A stretch of DNA of 44,053 nt from Candidatus Eiseniibacteriota bacterium (GTDB taxonomy: Bacteria > Eisenbacteria > RBG-16-71-46): the NCBI GenBank assembly GCA_023249845.1, contig JAHFBW010000001.1, positions 11,545-55,597 on the forward strand. Reading direction: 5' to 3'. Shown here in pieces: positions 18,159 through 27,764 of the stretch. The translations under genes were made by a program, and so were the position numbers. The notes under the pieces were generated by a model. That model was not told the origin of the DNA. It worked only from the letters and a program-made list of their open reading frames with translations, and ran no database searches. How positions within the stretch are numbered: position 1 is the stretch's first letter; each line of letters starts with the position of its first letter.

Positions 18159-18818
18159 TCACGCCGGCGCGGTCACACCTCCGGCGGAAAGGCCCGCGAG
18201 CATCACGACGAGCGCGCTCTCGAAATAGTCCTCGAGCGTTCCGGGCGTGCCCACGGCGTGCTCGAACGCGTGTCTCCATACCGTCGCGAACATCATGGGC
18301 GCCACGACGAAGCGTGCCACCTGGACCACGTTCATGGGCCGGAACTCGCCGCGATCGATGCCCTGCTGGAGCACTCGCTGCAGAAGCGACTGGTTCCGTG
18401 CGATGAACTCGTCGTTGTAGAAGCGGGCGAGCTCGGGGTAGCTGCGCGTCTCGGCCAGCATGAGTTTGACCAGGCCCGACAGGCGATTGCGCATCATGTG
18501 ATCCCAGCGCAGGCGCAGCAGCGCTTCGATCAGCTCGAGCGTCGTGCCGCGATGCGTCTCGGCCAGCTTCTCGGTCTCGAGCACGAGCGGGAGCATGACC
18601 TCGCGGACCGCAGCCTTGAACAGCTCGGTCTTGTTCTCGTAGTAGAGGAAGATGGTGCCCTTGGTGCAGCCGGCTCGCCGAGCGACGTCCACGAGTCGGG
18701 TGGACTCGTAGCCCCGCTCGCCGAAGATCTCGAGTGCTGCCGTGAGGATCTCGGCCGGGCGCGCCTCCTTGCGCCGTCGCCAGCGCGGCGCACGCTTGTC
18801 TTGGGTTTCAACCACCAT
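18159..18818 (-). CDS. TetR/AcrR family transcriptional regulator
   Basis: EILTAALEIFGERGYESTRLVDVARRAGCTKGTIFLYYENKTELFKAAV HTH. Confidence 0.93.
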   Translation of the reverse strand: MVVETQDKRAPRWRRRKEARPAEILTAALEIFGERGYESTRLVDVARRAGCTKGTIFLYYENKTELFKAAVREVMLPLVLETEKLAETHRGTTLELIEALLRLRWDHMMRNRLSGLVKLMLAETRSYPELARFYNDEFIARNQSLLQRVLQQGIDRGEFRPMNVVQVARFVVAPMMFATVWRHAFEHAVGTPGTLEDYFESALVVMLAGLSAGGVTAPA

Positions 18819-18857
18819 CGTGGGCCTCCGGGGGTGAGGTGGATCCCAACGCATGAA

Positions 18858-18875
18858 AATGACCCTAGGGTCATT
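18858..18875. promoter_or_regulatory. Candidate TetR operator, perfect 18-bp palindrome aatgaccctagggtcatt
   Basis: Self-reverse-complementary; 40 nt upstream of the TetR start codon. Confidence 0.7.
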
Positions 18876-19077
18876 AGCTGACGAACATTGTGACGCAGCG
18901 GCCTGGCTCTGGGGTTCTGGCTTTGTTGGCCGGACCACAGACTTGACACGACCTCGACCGGACCTCCTCTTTCCGGCCGGTTTTGACAGATGAGAGGCCC
19001 GCCCTACAGTCGCCCGGAGTCGCCTCTCCGTCGGTTGGACCGGCCCACACCCCTCACGGACGAGATCCCCGGATCCC

Positions 19078-20523
19078 ATGGACACGCCGCTCCCCGAGCT
19101 GTCGACGCTGCTGCCGCGCGAGCTGGCGGAGGAGATCCTGGCGCTGGCGAGGGCCGGCGGCGCCGGCTTCGCCGACCTCTACGCCGAGCACGCCGTGGTG
19201 AGTGGGTTCACGCTCGACGAGCAGCGGTTGAAGAGCGCGAGCTACTCCGTTCTCCGCGGCGTGGGCGTGCGCGCGATCCGCGGAGAGGCCACCGGCTACG
19301 CTTACGCGGACGGTTTCTCGCCGGATGGGCTCCGGGAGGCCGCGCGCGTCGCGGCGCGTATCGCCCGCGACACCCCACCCGCGGCGTCGGGAGCACGCGG
19401 AATGCCGATCGCGTTCCGCGCCTCGGGCGCTCCGCCGCCGTTTCTGTTGCGCGACCCCGCGACGCTGGCGCTCAACGAGATCGCGAAGGTGGAACTGCTG
19501 CGTCGCGCCGACCAGGCAGCGCGTGCTCTCGACCCGCGCGTCCGCGAGGTCTCAGCCTCATTCGGCAGCTCGGCGCGGTCGTTCCTCGTCGCGAACACCG
19601 ACGGCGTGTGGGAGGAGGATCGCACGCACCTGTCGCGGCTCGTCGTCACCGCGCTCGCGCTCGACGGGTCGGAGCGGCAGGAAGCGTTCGCCGCCGGCGG
19701 GGGCTGCGTGGAAGCCGACTACTACGCGCGCGAGCGCACCCCCGAGAGCGTGGCGCTCGAGGCCGCCTCGGGCGCGGTGCTGCTGCTCGCGGCCCACGAG
19801 CCGGAAGCCGGATCCTACCCTGTCGTGGTGTGCAATGGCTGGGGCGGCGTCATGGTGCACGAGTGTTTCGGCCACAGCATGGAGGGCGACACCATCCGGC
19901 GGAAGACGTCCATCCGCGCCACGCAGCTCGGAAGCCCGGTGGCTGCTCCCGGCGTCACCATCGTGGATTCGGGGCTCGTGCCATGGAGTCGCGGCTCGTT
20001 CCGTGTGGACGATGAGGGCACGCCCGCGCAGCGCACCGTGCTGGTGGAGGACGGCGTGCTCGTTGGCTACCTGTGGGATCGGCTGAACGGTGGCCTCACG
20101 GGGCACGCGCCTACGGGCAACGGGCGGCGTGCGTCCTACCGCGACTATCCGCTGTGCCGCATGACGAACACGTGGATCGAACCCGGGCCGCACGCGCCCG
20201 AGGCCCTGCTCGCCGACGTGAAACGCGGGCTCTACTGCAAGAAGCTGGGCGGCGGCTCGGTGAACCCGGCGGACGGCAACTTCTCGTTCCAGGTCACCGA
20301 GGGCTGGCAGATCGAGGACGGCAAGCTCACGCACCCGGTGCGCAACGCCACACTCACTGGCAATGGCAACGACGCGATGCTACGCATCGACGGCGTGGGG
20401 TCCGACCTCGCCATCGACGGGACCACCGGCTCGTGTGGCAAGGATGGTCAATGGAAGCCCGTGGGCGTGGGCCAGCCCACCGTGCGCTTCACCGGGATCA
20501 CCGTGGGCGGCACCGCGGTATGA
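19078..20523 (+). CDS. tldD: TldD metalloprotease
   Basis: VHECFGHSMEGD metal-binding motif; GKDGQWKPVGVGQPTVRFTGITVGG C-terminus typical of TldD. Confidence 0.93.
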   Translation: MDTPLPELSTLLPRELAEEILALARAGGAGFADLYAEHAVVSGFTLDEQRLKSASYSVLRGVGVRAIRGEATGYAYADGFSPDGLREAARVAARIARDTPPAASGARGMPIAFRASGAPPPFLLRDPATLALNEIAKVELLRRADQAARALDPRVREVSASFGSSARSFLVANTDGVWEEDRTHLSRLVVTALALDGSERQEAFAAGGGCVEADYYARERTPESVALEAASGAVLLLAAHEPEAGSYPVVVCNGWGGVMVHECFGHSMEGDTIRRKTSIRATQLGSPVAAPGVTIVDSGLVPWSRGSFRVDDEGTPAQRTVLVEDGVLVGYLWDRLNGGLTGHAPTGNGRRASYRDYPLCRMTNTWIEPGPHAPEALLADVKRGLYCKKLGGGSVNPADGNFSFQVTEGWQIEDGKLTHPVRNATLTGNGNDAMLRIDGVGSDLAIDGTTGSCGKDGQWKPVGVGQPTVRFTGITVGGTAV

Positions 20524-21893
20524 GCGGCCGCCCCGCGGCGCCCGCCGACCTCACCGCGTTGTGCGAGCGCGCGGTCGAGCGCGCGCGCGCGCACGGCGCG
20601 GCGGTGGCCGACGTCTGCGCCGAGAGTTCGCTCGCGTTCACGGTGCGCGTGCATGGCGGCGCCGTGGACACGCTGAAGCAGAGCGGCACGCTTGGCCTGG
20701 GGGTGCGCGCGATCGTGGGCGGCGCCGTGGGCTTCGCCTCGGGCACGGATCTGTCGCCCGACGGGCTCGACGACCTCGCGCGCCGCGCCGTGGCGATGGC
20801 CAGCTTCGCCACACCGGACGAAGCCAACGACGTCCCCAGCCCGGACGAGGCCGGCCCGCCGTTCACCGGCGACCTCGAACTCGATGACGCCGCGGCGTAC
20901 GAGCTGCTGCCGGAACGAAAGATTGAGATGGCGCTCGAACTCGAGCGGCTGACGCTCGCGGCCGACGCCCGCGTGACACGCACTGACGGCGCCAGTGTCT
21001 CGAGTGCGGGAGGCGCGTTCGCCATGGCCAACTCGCGCGGCGTTTCGCGCGCATGGCAGGGCACAAGCGTGTCGGCGTGGGTCGTGGCGCTGGCCGACGA
21101 CCGCGATGGGCGCCAGCAGACCGGCGCCGAGGGCATGAGCGTGCGCCATCTCGCCGACCTTCACTCGCTCGACTCCATGGCACGCCGCGCGGCGATCCGG
21201 GCCGTGAACCGTCTCGGCGCGCGCACGGTACCGAGCGCGCGCGTGCCCGTGGTGATGCATCCGGACATTGCCGCGGCGTGGATCTCGGAGATGATCGAGG
21301 CGTGGAGCGGCGAGAGCGTGCTCAAGCGCTCGAGCTGGCTCACGGAGCTGCTCGGCGAGACCATCGCGTCGCCGCTCGTGACGCTCGTGGACGACGCCAC
21401 GCTGCCTCGCCGTGTCGGGAGCTCGCCCTACGATGGCGAGGGCCTCTCCGCGCGCCGCAACGTGCTGCTCGATCACGGCAAGCTGGCGATGTTCCTCTAC
21501 GATCACTACCACGCTCGGCGGGCCGGCCGCGCGAGCACCGCGAACGGCCTACGAGGCTGGTCGAGCACGCCGGGCATCGGCACGCACAACCTCTACCTGG
21601 AGCCCGGCACGGACTCGCCGGAAATGCTGCTGCGGCGCGTGGACCGCGGGTTCTACTACGACGACCAGGGCTCGTTCGGCTTCAACCCGGTGACGGGTGA
21701 CTACTCGTTCCAGGCACAGGGTTACTGGATCGAGAATGGCGAACGCACGTACCCGGTGGACGGCATCACGGTGGCCGGCAACTCCCTCGCCATGCTCAAG
21801 GCGATCGCGGGCGTCGCGAACGACCTCGAATGGCGCTCCGCCGTCGCGTCGCCGACACTGCTCATCTCGGAGATGACGATCAGCGGGAGCTGA
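20520..21893 (+). CDS. pmbA: TldE/PmbA family protein
   Basis: ATGA overlap with tldD; RVHGGAVDTLKQSGTLGLGVRAI, SFGFNPVTGDYSFQAQGYWIENGERTYPVDGITVAGN. Confidence 0.92.
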   Translation: MSGRPAAPADLTALCERAVERARAHGAAVADVCAESSLAFTVRVHGGAVDTLKQSGTLGLGVRAIVGGAVGFASGTDLSPDGLDDLARRAVAMASFATPDEANDVPSPDEAGPPFTGDLELDDAAAYELLPERKIEMALELERLTLAADARVTRTDGASVSSAGGAFAMANSRGVSRAWQGTSVSAWVVALADDRDGRQQTGAEGMSVRHLADLHSLDSMARRAAIRAVNRLGARTVPSARVPVVMHPDIAAAWISEMIEAWSGESVLKRSSWLTELLGETIASPLVTLVDDATLPRRVGSSPYDGEGLSARRNVLLDHGKLAMFLYDHYHARRAGRASTANGLRGWSSTPGIGTHNLYLEPGTDSPEMLLRRVDRGFYYDDQGSFGFNPVTGDYSFQAQGYWIENGERTYPVDGITVAGNSLAMLKAIAGVANDLEWRSAVASPTLLISEMTISGS

Positions 21894-21946
21894 ATTCGTC
21901 GTCTCTCCGCGAACATCGAGCGTTGCGCACGGCGTCTCCTCTCCCA

Positions 21947-21998
21947 ATCGCCTGCCGACTCGGTCGCCCCGCTCGATCGCCTGCCGACTCGGTCGCCG
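21947..21998. repeat. Tandem direct repeat (2 x about 29 bp), left outer arm of intergenic palindromic element A
   Basis: atcgcctgccgactcggtcgcc occurs at 21947 and 21976; its reverse complement recurs at 22370-22391. Confidence 0.85.
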
Positions 21999-22198
21999 CG
22001 GGCCTACGGGGGGCCTCGCACAGGGGATCGTTCGTCGCGGCCATCCCTGGCCGCTCCTCACTCGTCTGGCCGTGGGCTCCGGCATCCTGCCTCCCACCCA
22101 CGTCCAGGCGCCCCCTGTGCGAGACCCCCCTTCCGGCCCGCGGCTCGATCGTGCGCGGCGAGGTGCGAGCGTCTCCCGTCATCGCACGGTCGAGCCCC

Positions 22199-22345
22199 GA
22201 GCGGCGGGGGCAGTTCGATCGTGGCCAGTCGTGAGCAGCCCGCAGCCAGGGACTGGCGAAGGGCGTCGCGAGCGTCAGGTCGGGCCGGGCAGGAGGCCCG
22301 GCCCGACCGTTGGCCACGAGCGAATCTCCCCCGCCGCTCGGGGCG
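22199..22345. repeat. Intergenic palindromic element A core
   Basis: cgagcggcggggg...gatcgtggcca (left) versus tggccacgag...cccccgccgctcg (right), inner hairpin aggtcgggccgggc/gcccggcccgacc; homologous to 33440-33590. Confidence 0.8.
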
Positions 22346-22419
22346 ACCGAAGCTGCAGGCGTCCGGCCCGGGGCGACCGAGTCGGCTGGCGTTCGGACCG
22401 GGCCCACAGCGGCCGGAAG

Positions 22420-23631
22420 TCAGGACGTTCGGTAAGTGCTCACAAGTGCGACGCCGCGGCGGGGCATCGGCGACGGCTGCTTCGCGTGGCCCAGCCGAAC
22501 CAGCAGCAGCGGTTCCTCGCCGTCCGCGTGGAAGCGCCGCGCGAGGATCGCCCGGTGTTGCAGCGAGGCCACCGGCGCCGAGAGCGGTTGCTGCGCGACG
22601 CCGAGTGTCGCCGCTCGCAGCGCGAAGCGTTCGTATGCCTGCCCGCCCACGATCCAGCCCGCTTCGCTCGGCGCCGGCAGCGTGAGCAGGGCCAGCGCGC
22701 CCGAGCTGCGCACCAAGTCGCGCATGTCCTTCGCCATGCTCGCCGTGCCCCAACCGTAGAATCGGCTCTGCGGGTGCAGGGCGCGCCCGGACAGCCAGCC
22801 CGCCGGCCCACCCAGCCCCAAGCGCTCCGACGTGATGCCGTCGCCGTGCTCGCGCACGTCGCCATCCGAGCCGCGCAGCCACGCGCGACGCTCGGCCTGC
22901 GCCGCGCGATCGCTCATCACGACACGCACGGCGTCGTGCACCAGGTCCGCGACGGCGTTCACGTCGGAGCGGTCCTCGAGCCAGTGCACGCGCGCTTCCT
23001 CGCCCACTTGCGCGAGCAACTGGCTGCGGTTCGGCATCGTGATCGCGCGACCGTCGTAGCTGCGCGCGTTGGAGCGGCGGTCAGTGAGCGCCGAATGCAG
23101 CAGGCGATCCCGCGCCCGGTCGCCGGGCTGCCACGTCACCGACGCCACCACGAGCGAGCTACCGGGCCGCGAGGTGGTACCCCATGGCAGGTAGCGCACG
23201 CTGGGCTGCTGCCCCCACGCGCGCGCGGCCACGAGCAGGTTCTCGAGCGCGGCACCGAGCGACATCTGCGCGAATCGCTGATCGGGATCATCCAGCGGCA
23301 GGGTGCGTTGCGCGTCGAGCAGCAACCGCAGCTCGCCCGTGTCCACCTCGAACCGCCACGGTTGGGCGTTCCAATAGCTCGGCGCGAGGATCGCGGCGCC
23401 GATCAGCGCTCGCGCTGCCTCGATCGGGTGCGCCGGGATCGCCGCGGGGAGCGACCAGGGTTGGAGTGCGGGAAGCGTGGCGGCCCGCTTCGCCCAGGCG
23501 AGCGATGGTTCGAGCGCACGCAAGGCCGCGGCCCCACCCAGAAGCACCAGGAACCTTCGGCGGTCGAGCGTGAGCGACGCGAACTCGGGGCCGTCGGCGG
23601 CGGATCGCGGCCGCCGTGGTCGATCTCCCAT
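22420..23631 (-). CDS. Nitroreductase-fold (Acg-like) protein with Tat-like signal
   Basis: LDRRRFLVLLGGAAALRAL Tat-like leader; APSYWNAQPWRFEVD and later LLLVRLGHAKQPSPMPRR resemble the nitroreductase pattern. Confidence 0.75.
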   Translation of the reverse strand: MGDRPRRPRSAADGPEFASLTLDRRRFLVLLGGAAALRALEPSLAWAKRAATLPALQPWSLPAAIPAHPIEAARALIGAAILAPSYWNAQPWRFEVDTGELRLLLDAQRTLPLDDPDQRFAQMSLGAALENLLVAARAWGQQPSVRYLPWGTTSRPGSSLVVASVTWQPGDRARDRLLHSALTDRRSNARSYDGRAITMPNRSQLLAQVGEEARVHWLEDRSDVNAVADLVHDAVRVVMSDRAAQAERRAWLRGSDGDVREHGDGITSERLGLGGPAGWLSGRALHPQSRFYGWGTASMAKDMRDLVRSSGALALLTLPAPSEAGWIVGGQAYERFALRAATLGVAQQPLSAPVASLQHRAILARRFHADGEEPLLLVRLGHAKQPSPMPRRGVALVSTYRTS

Positions 23632-23754
23632 GGACGGCGAGGGTGCGCGAGGCCTGCGGAGACGTCAACGAGTCGTTCAGAACCCGGTGCCCGGGGCGGG
23701 GTTGCGGCCGCGGTCACTTGTCGGCGCCGGGTTGGCCCGGCTAGCGTCCCGCCC

Positions 23755-24240
23755 ATGCTCCCGCGCACGCGATTCCTCACTGATACCTCACTCGAGCACC
23801 TCGCGCGCCGGCTTCGTTTCCTCGGGTACGACGTTGCGACCCACCGGGGGGCCCGGCTCACCGAGCTGTTCGCGGCGGCCCGGCGCGAGGACCGCACGGT
23901 ACTGACGCTGTCCGCGCGTCAGCCCCCGAAAGGGGCCCCCGTGACCGTGCTGCGCATGCCGCGGGGTGACCTCGAAGCAGCGGTCCGCGCGGTCGTGGCG
24001 GCCCACCTCCCCGCGACGGCGCCCTGGAGCCGGTGTCCTGCCTGCAACGTGGCGCTGCACGCTCGCTCGGCGTTCGAGGCCCGCGGTGAGGTGCCGGGGC
24101 GCGTCACCCGGCTCGCGGTGCCGCTCTCGTGGTGCCCGGAATGTGGTCGCTGGTTCTGGCCGGGCAGCCACGTCGCGCGGATGAACGAGTGGTTCGAGCG
24201 GGTCCTCGGCCGCCTCCCCGACGCCGTCGATCCACCTTGA
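23755..24240 (+). CDS. Mut7-C RNase (PIN-like) domain protein with zinc ribbon
   Basis: RFLTDTSLEHLARRLRFLGYDVATHRG ... CPACN ... WCPECGRWFWPGSHVARM. Confidence 0.88.
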   Translation: MLPRTRFLTDTSLEHLARRLRFLGYDVATHRGARLTELFAAARREDRTVLTLSARQPPKGAPVTVLRMPRGDLEAAVRAVVAAHLPATAPWSRCPACNVALHARSAFEARGEVPGRVTRLAVPLSWCPECGRWFWPGSHVARMNEWFERVLGRLPDAVDPP

Positions 24241-24754
24241 CCCAGTCTGGCTCCTGTTTCCCGAGTGAGTACGAACTTGGGGTGCGAAGGCTGGGTCTCG
24301 GCTCACGCGCCAGAGTTGCCACCGACTGAACAGGGTGTCGTGATCTCCGACACCTGTCCGCCATACCACACCGAGGAAGCGCAGGAACGGCAACATTTTG
24401 GCCGGTGGGCCCGGGTCAGCTGACTGAGAATGCGGCTGCTTCCGCACGCAGATGTGCGCAATTTACGCGGGCTTGCGGGTTTTCACGGCACGATAAAAAA
24501 ATCTCGTCGGCAGCAATCTTCGGTTGCGCGAATCGTAGCCTTCACCGACAATCCTCAGCGACGAACGCGTGCTGACTGGAAGTCGGGCCCGGAGAGAGAC
24601 GTGGGGAGAGGCTCGATCACGGTCGCGCCGTTCGTCATTTTTTTTCGTGACACGCCGGGTGTGAGCGCCTTCCTTGCGCGTTCCGCCCGGCGTCGTCGTG
24701 TCGGGTAGAGTCGCCGCGTCTCGCTGGAGCCCCAAGCACCCACCCGCGGCCCGC

Positions 24755-25630
24755 ATGGACCTCTCCTTCGTCGTCGTCACGTACAACTCCCGAGAGCACA
24801 TCCTCGCCTGCCTGCGATCGTTCGAGTCCGCCATGGGACCGCGAGGCGCGGCCGGGGCACCTGTCCGCTGGGAGTGCGTGGTGGTGGACAACGCCTCTGG
24901 AGACGGTACGCCCGAACTGGTCGAGCGCGACGCGAGCGAGGTGCGTGTCGTGCGCACTGGGGAGAACCTGGGCTACGCCAAGGCGGTGAATCGCGGTCTC
25001 GCCGAGACGAGCGGCCGGCACGTGCTGATCTCGAATCCCGACTGCGAGTGGCGCGAGGGAGCGGTGCGCGAACTGGTGGCATGGCTCGAAGCACATCCGC
25101 ACTGCGGCATCGCCGCGCCGCGCATCCGCAACCCCGACGGGTCGCTGGAATACAGCGCGCGAGCCTATCCGGACCACTTCGCGTTCCTGTTCAATCGCTA
25201 CTCGCTGCTGTCGCGCCTGTTCCCGCGCAATCCCTGGACACGCCGCTACCTGATGCTCGATTGGGATCATGAGACCGCCCGCAGCGTGGACTGGGTCTCG
25301 GGCGCGGCCATGCTCGTGCGCCGCGCCGCGGTGGTTGCGGTGGGCGGCATGGACGAGGCGTTCTTCATGTTCAACGAGGACGTGGACTGGTGCCGGCGCA
25401 TGAACCAGGCCGTCTTCAGCGTCGACTACGTGCCCGCGGCCGAGACCGTGCACCACATCGGCGCGAGCCGCGGCGGGGCCACGAATCGCGTCATCCTCGA
25501 GCGGCACCGGGGCATGCTCCACTACTTCCGCAAGCACCACCCCGCGCCGCTCCCGCTCGACCTCCTGGCGGCGATGTTCATCATGGCGCGCGCCCGGCTG
25601 TTGATGGCGCTCAACAGGCGTTCGCGCTGA
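24755..25630 (+). CDS. Family 2 glycosyltransferase (rhamnosyltransferase-like)
   Basis: LSFVVVTYNSREHILACLRSF, VVDNASGDGTPELV, ENLGYAKAVNRGL, DWVSGAAMLVRR. Confidence 0.92.
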   Translation: MDLSFVVVTYNSREHILACLRSFESAMGPRGAAGAPVRWECVVVDNASGDGTPELVERDASEVRVVRTGENLGYAKAVNRGLAETSGRHVLISNPDCEWREGAVRELVAWLEAHPHCGIAAPRIRNPDGSLEYSARAYPDHFAFLFNRYSLLSRLFPRNPWTRRYLMLDWDHETARSVDWVSGAAMLVRRAAVVAVGGMDEAFFMFNEDVDWCRRMNQAVFSVDYVPAAETVHHIGASRGGATNRVILERHRGMLHYFRKHHPAPLPLDLLAAMFIMARARLLMALNRRSR

Positions 25631-26673
25631 TGCCGTACTCCCTGCAACTGGCGTTCGCATCGGGGCTTGTCGCGTTGGCCATGACTCCACTGGCGCGCTC
25701 GCTGGCGATTCGCTTCGGCGCCCTGGACCACCCCGGGCCGCGCCGTGTGCACGCCGAGCCCACACCGCGATTCGGCGGGCTGGCGATGGCCGCCGCGGTG
25801 CTCGGCGTGGCGTGGCTGGCGCGCGTGCTGCCGGGGCCGGCGCGCGAGCTGGACTCACGGCCGCTCCTTGGCCTCACGTTCGCCTCCGTTCCCCTGCTCG
25901 CCCTGGGCGTGCTCGACGACCGGCACGGCGTGGGGCCGTGGGCGAAGCTCGCCGTACAGGCGTGCGCCGCGCTCACGCTCACCGTGTTCGGATACGGCGT
26001 GCCGCTGCTCACGAACCCTTTCGGCGAACCATTCGTGACCGGCGCCTGGAGCCTGCCGCTCACCGTGCTGTGGGTGGTCGTGCTCACGAACGCCGTCAAC
26101 CTGATCGACGGGCTGGATGGCCTCGCCGCCGGTGTCGTGGGCATCGCGTGCGCGGCGTTGTGGGCGACGGCGCGCAGTCACGGTGACTTCTACGTCATGT
26201 TCATCGCTGCGCTTCTGCTCGGCGCGTGCGGCGGCTTCCTGTGGTGGAATCGCCCACCGGCGCGCGTGTTCATGGGCGACACCGGCAGCCAGTTCCTGGG
26301 ACTCACGCTGTCCGCATTGTCGCTGCTCGAGAATCGCAAGGGCACCGCCGCGTTGACGCTGCTGCTGCCCATCGTGGCGCTCGGGGTCCCGATCGCCGAC
26401 AGCGCGCTGGCGCTGGTGCGCCGCGTCGTGCGCGGCCAGCATGTGTTCCGAGGCGACGCCGGTCACATCCACCACCGGCTGCTCGATGCGGGGCTCTCCC
26501 CTCGCGCGGCGCTCGCGGTGCTCTGGGGGCTCTCCGCGATGTTCGGCGGCGCGGCGGTGTTGCTCGAGTTCGTGCCGCATCGCTGGACCGTGCCAGTCAT
26601 GGCGGTACTCGGCGTCGTGCTGTTCGCCGTGCTGCTCACCGCACGCCACCACGCACGCCGGCGCCGCGACTAG
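25630..26673 (+). CDS. Polyprenyl-phosphate N-acetylhexosamine-1-phosphate transferase (WecA/MraY-like)
   Basis: VLDDRHGVGP, NAVNLIDGLDGLAAG, VFMGDTGSQFLG, RGDAGHIHHRLLDAG motifs; TGATG-type overlap with glycosyltransferase. Confidence 0.94.
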   Translation: MPYSLQLAFASGLVALAMTPLARSLAIRFGALDHPGPRRVHAEPTPRFGGLAMAAAVLGVAWLARVLPGPARELDSRPLLGLTFASVPLLALGVLDDRHGVGPWAKLAVQACAALTLTVFGYGVPLLTNPFGEPFVTGAWSLPLTVLWVVVLTNAVNLIDGLDGLAAGVVGIACAALWATARSHGDFYVMFIAALLLGACGGFLWWNRPPARVFMGDTGSQFLGLTLSALSLLENRKGTAALTLLLPIVALGVPIADSALALVRRVVRGQHVFRGDAGHIHHRLLDAGLSPRAALAVLWGLSAMFGGAAVLLEFVPHRWTVPVMAVLGVVLFAVLLTARHHARRRRD

Positions 26674-26755
26674 GCTGTCTCATGCCTCCGCGCGCGCGGA
26701 GTTCTCAGACGGAGCCTGGCGCCCCTCCGAGCTGGACGAATCGCTTTCGAGGGGA

Positions 26756-26790
26756 GCGGGTCCGGCGCCCCGATCGTGCGCCGGACCCGC
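26756..26790. terminator. Perfect 13-bp-stem hairpin between convergent genes (candidate bidirectional terminator)
   Basis: gcgggtccggcgc - cccgatcgt - gcgccggacccgc. Confidence 0.6.
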
Positions 26791-26852
26791 GGAGGCCGCG
26801 TCCCACCGGCGCGGATCGAGCACGCTCCGCGCGCGGCACGCTTTCGAACGCC

Positions 26853-27554
26853 CTAGAAGGCGCGCGCGCGAAGCAGCGGTTCGTCCCGCGCGGGCAGCGT
26901 GCGCGCTGCCTGGCGAAGCGACGCGCGCAATCGCGCCAGCACCGGAGCGAGCCCCGCGCGCGGCACGCTCACCGCCTGGAGGACGAGCAGTTGCTCGTGT
27001 CCGCCCACACGCACGTTCACCTGCATGCGATCGCGCTCGCCGAGCAACGCCTCACCCAGCAGCCGCCCGGGCTGCTCGGCCACGACATCCAGGACCTGGA
27101 GCCGAACCTGCGCGCCCGCAACCGACCGGCGCACCGCGAAGCCGTCGCCGGAAGGACTCGCGAGGATCACCGAAAGGTCGCCACCGTAGGCGACCGTGGC
27201 ATCGCGAAGCGCCGCTCGCGAGGCGGCGCGGGTCGCGCGCTGGTCCTCCCCGACCGAGAGCGGACCAGCGTCCGCATCCACCGTGGCGACATCTTGCACG
27301 GCGGTGTCGAACAGCGACCACGTCGTGAGTTCCAGCTCGGGGGAATCGGGGAAGCGCTCGCTTCGGCCCACGCACGGCACGGCCATGGTGCAGGTGAACG
27401 GCCCCTGCAGGCAGAACTTCGCTCCCGCGTCCGCGCCGACGCAGTTGAGCGTGGCGTCGCACGTCAGGCATCCGGCGCCTGCGCTCCCCACGGTCCACGA
27501 CAAGCTCACCAACGCCGAGACGGCGGCTGCGGATACGGCCTTCCACACACGCAT
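26853..27554 (-). CDS. Secreted Cys-containing hypothetical protein
   Basis: Signal peptide MRVWKAVSAAAVSALVSLSWTVGSAGA then CLTCDATLNCVGADAGAKFCLQGPFTCTMAVPC. Confidence 0.65.
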   Translation of the reverse strand: MRVWKAVSAAAVSALVSLSWTVGSAGAGCLTCDATLNCVGADAGAKFCLQGPFTCTMAVPCVGRSERFPDSPELELTTWSLFDTAVQDVATVDADAGPLSVGEDQRATRAASRAALRDATVAYGGDLSVILASPSGDGFAVRRSVAGAQVRLQVLDVVAEQPGRLLGEALLGERDRMQVNVRVGGHEQLLVLQAVSVPRAGLAPVLARLRASLRQAARTLPARDEPLLRARAF

Positions 27555-27764
27555 GGTCCTGCTCCCACGAGGGCGGGTCCGGGGGGCTGCCGAAGCGCGG
27601 AGCAGCGTTCATGCCCGGCCCGGTGCTGCGGGAAACACAGCCCGCACGAGTCGCGGTGCGCGCACGCCGGTGACGGATCGTCCACGCGGGTTACGTGAGC
27701 CCGTGGCTCTGCGCGAAGTTGCCCGGTATCCAGCGTCGTCGCGAGCAGCAGATCGGGAACGGCT

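Noticed and set aside
21947-22391. CRISPR-like repeats (about 22-bp repeats, period 29-30)
   Set aside because: Only two copies per side, inverted between sides, spacers of 7-8 bp, no cas genes.
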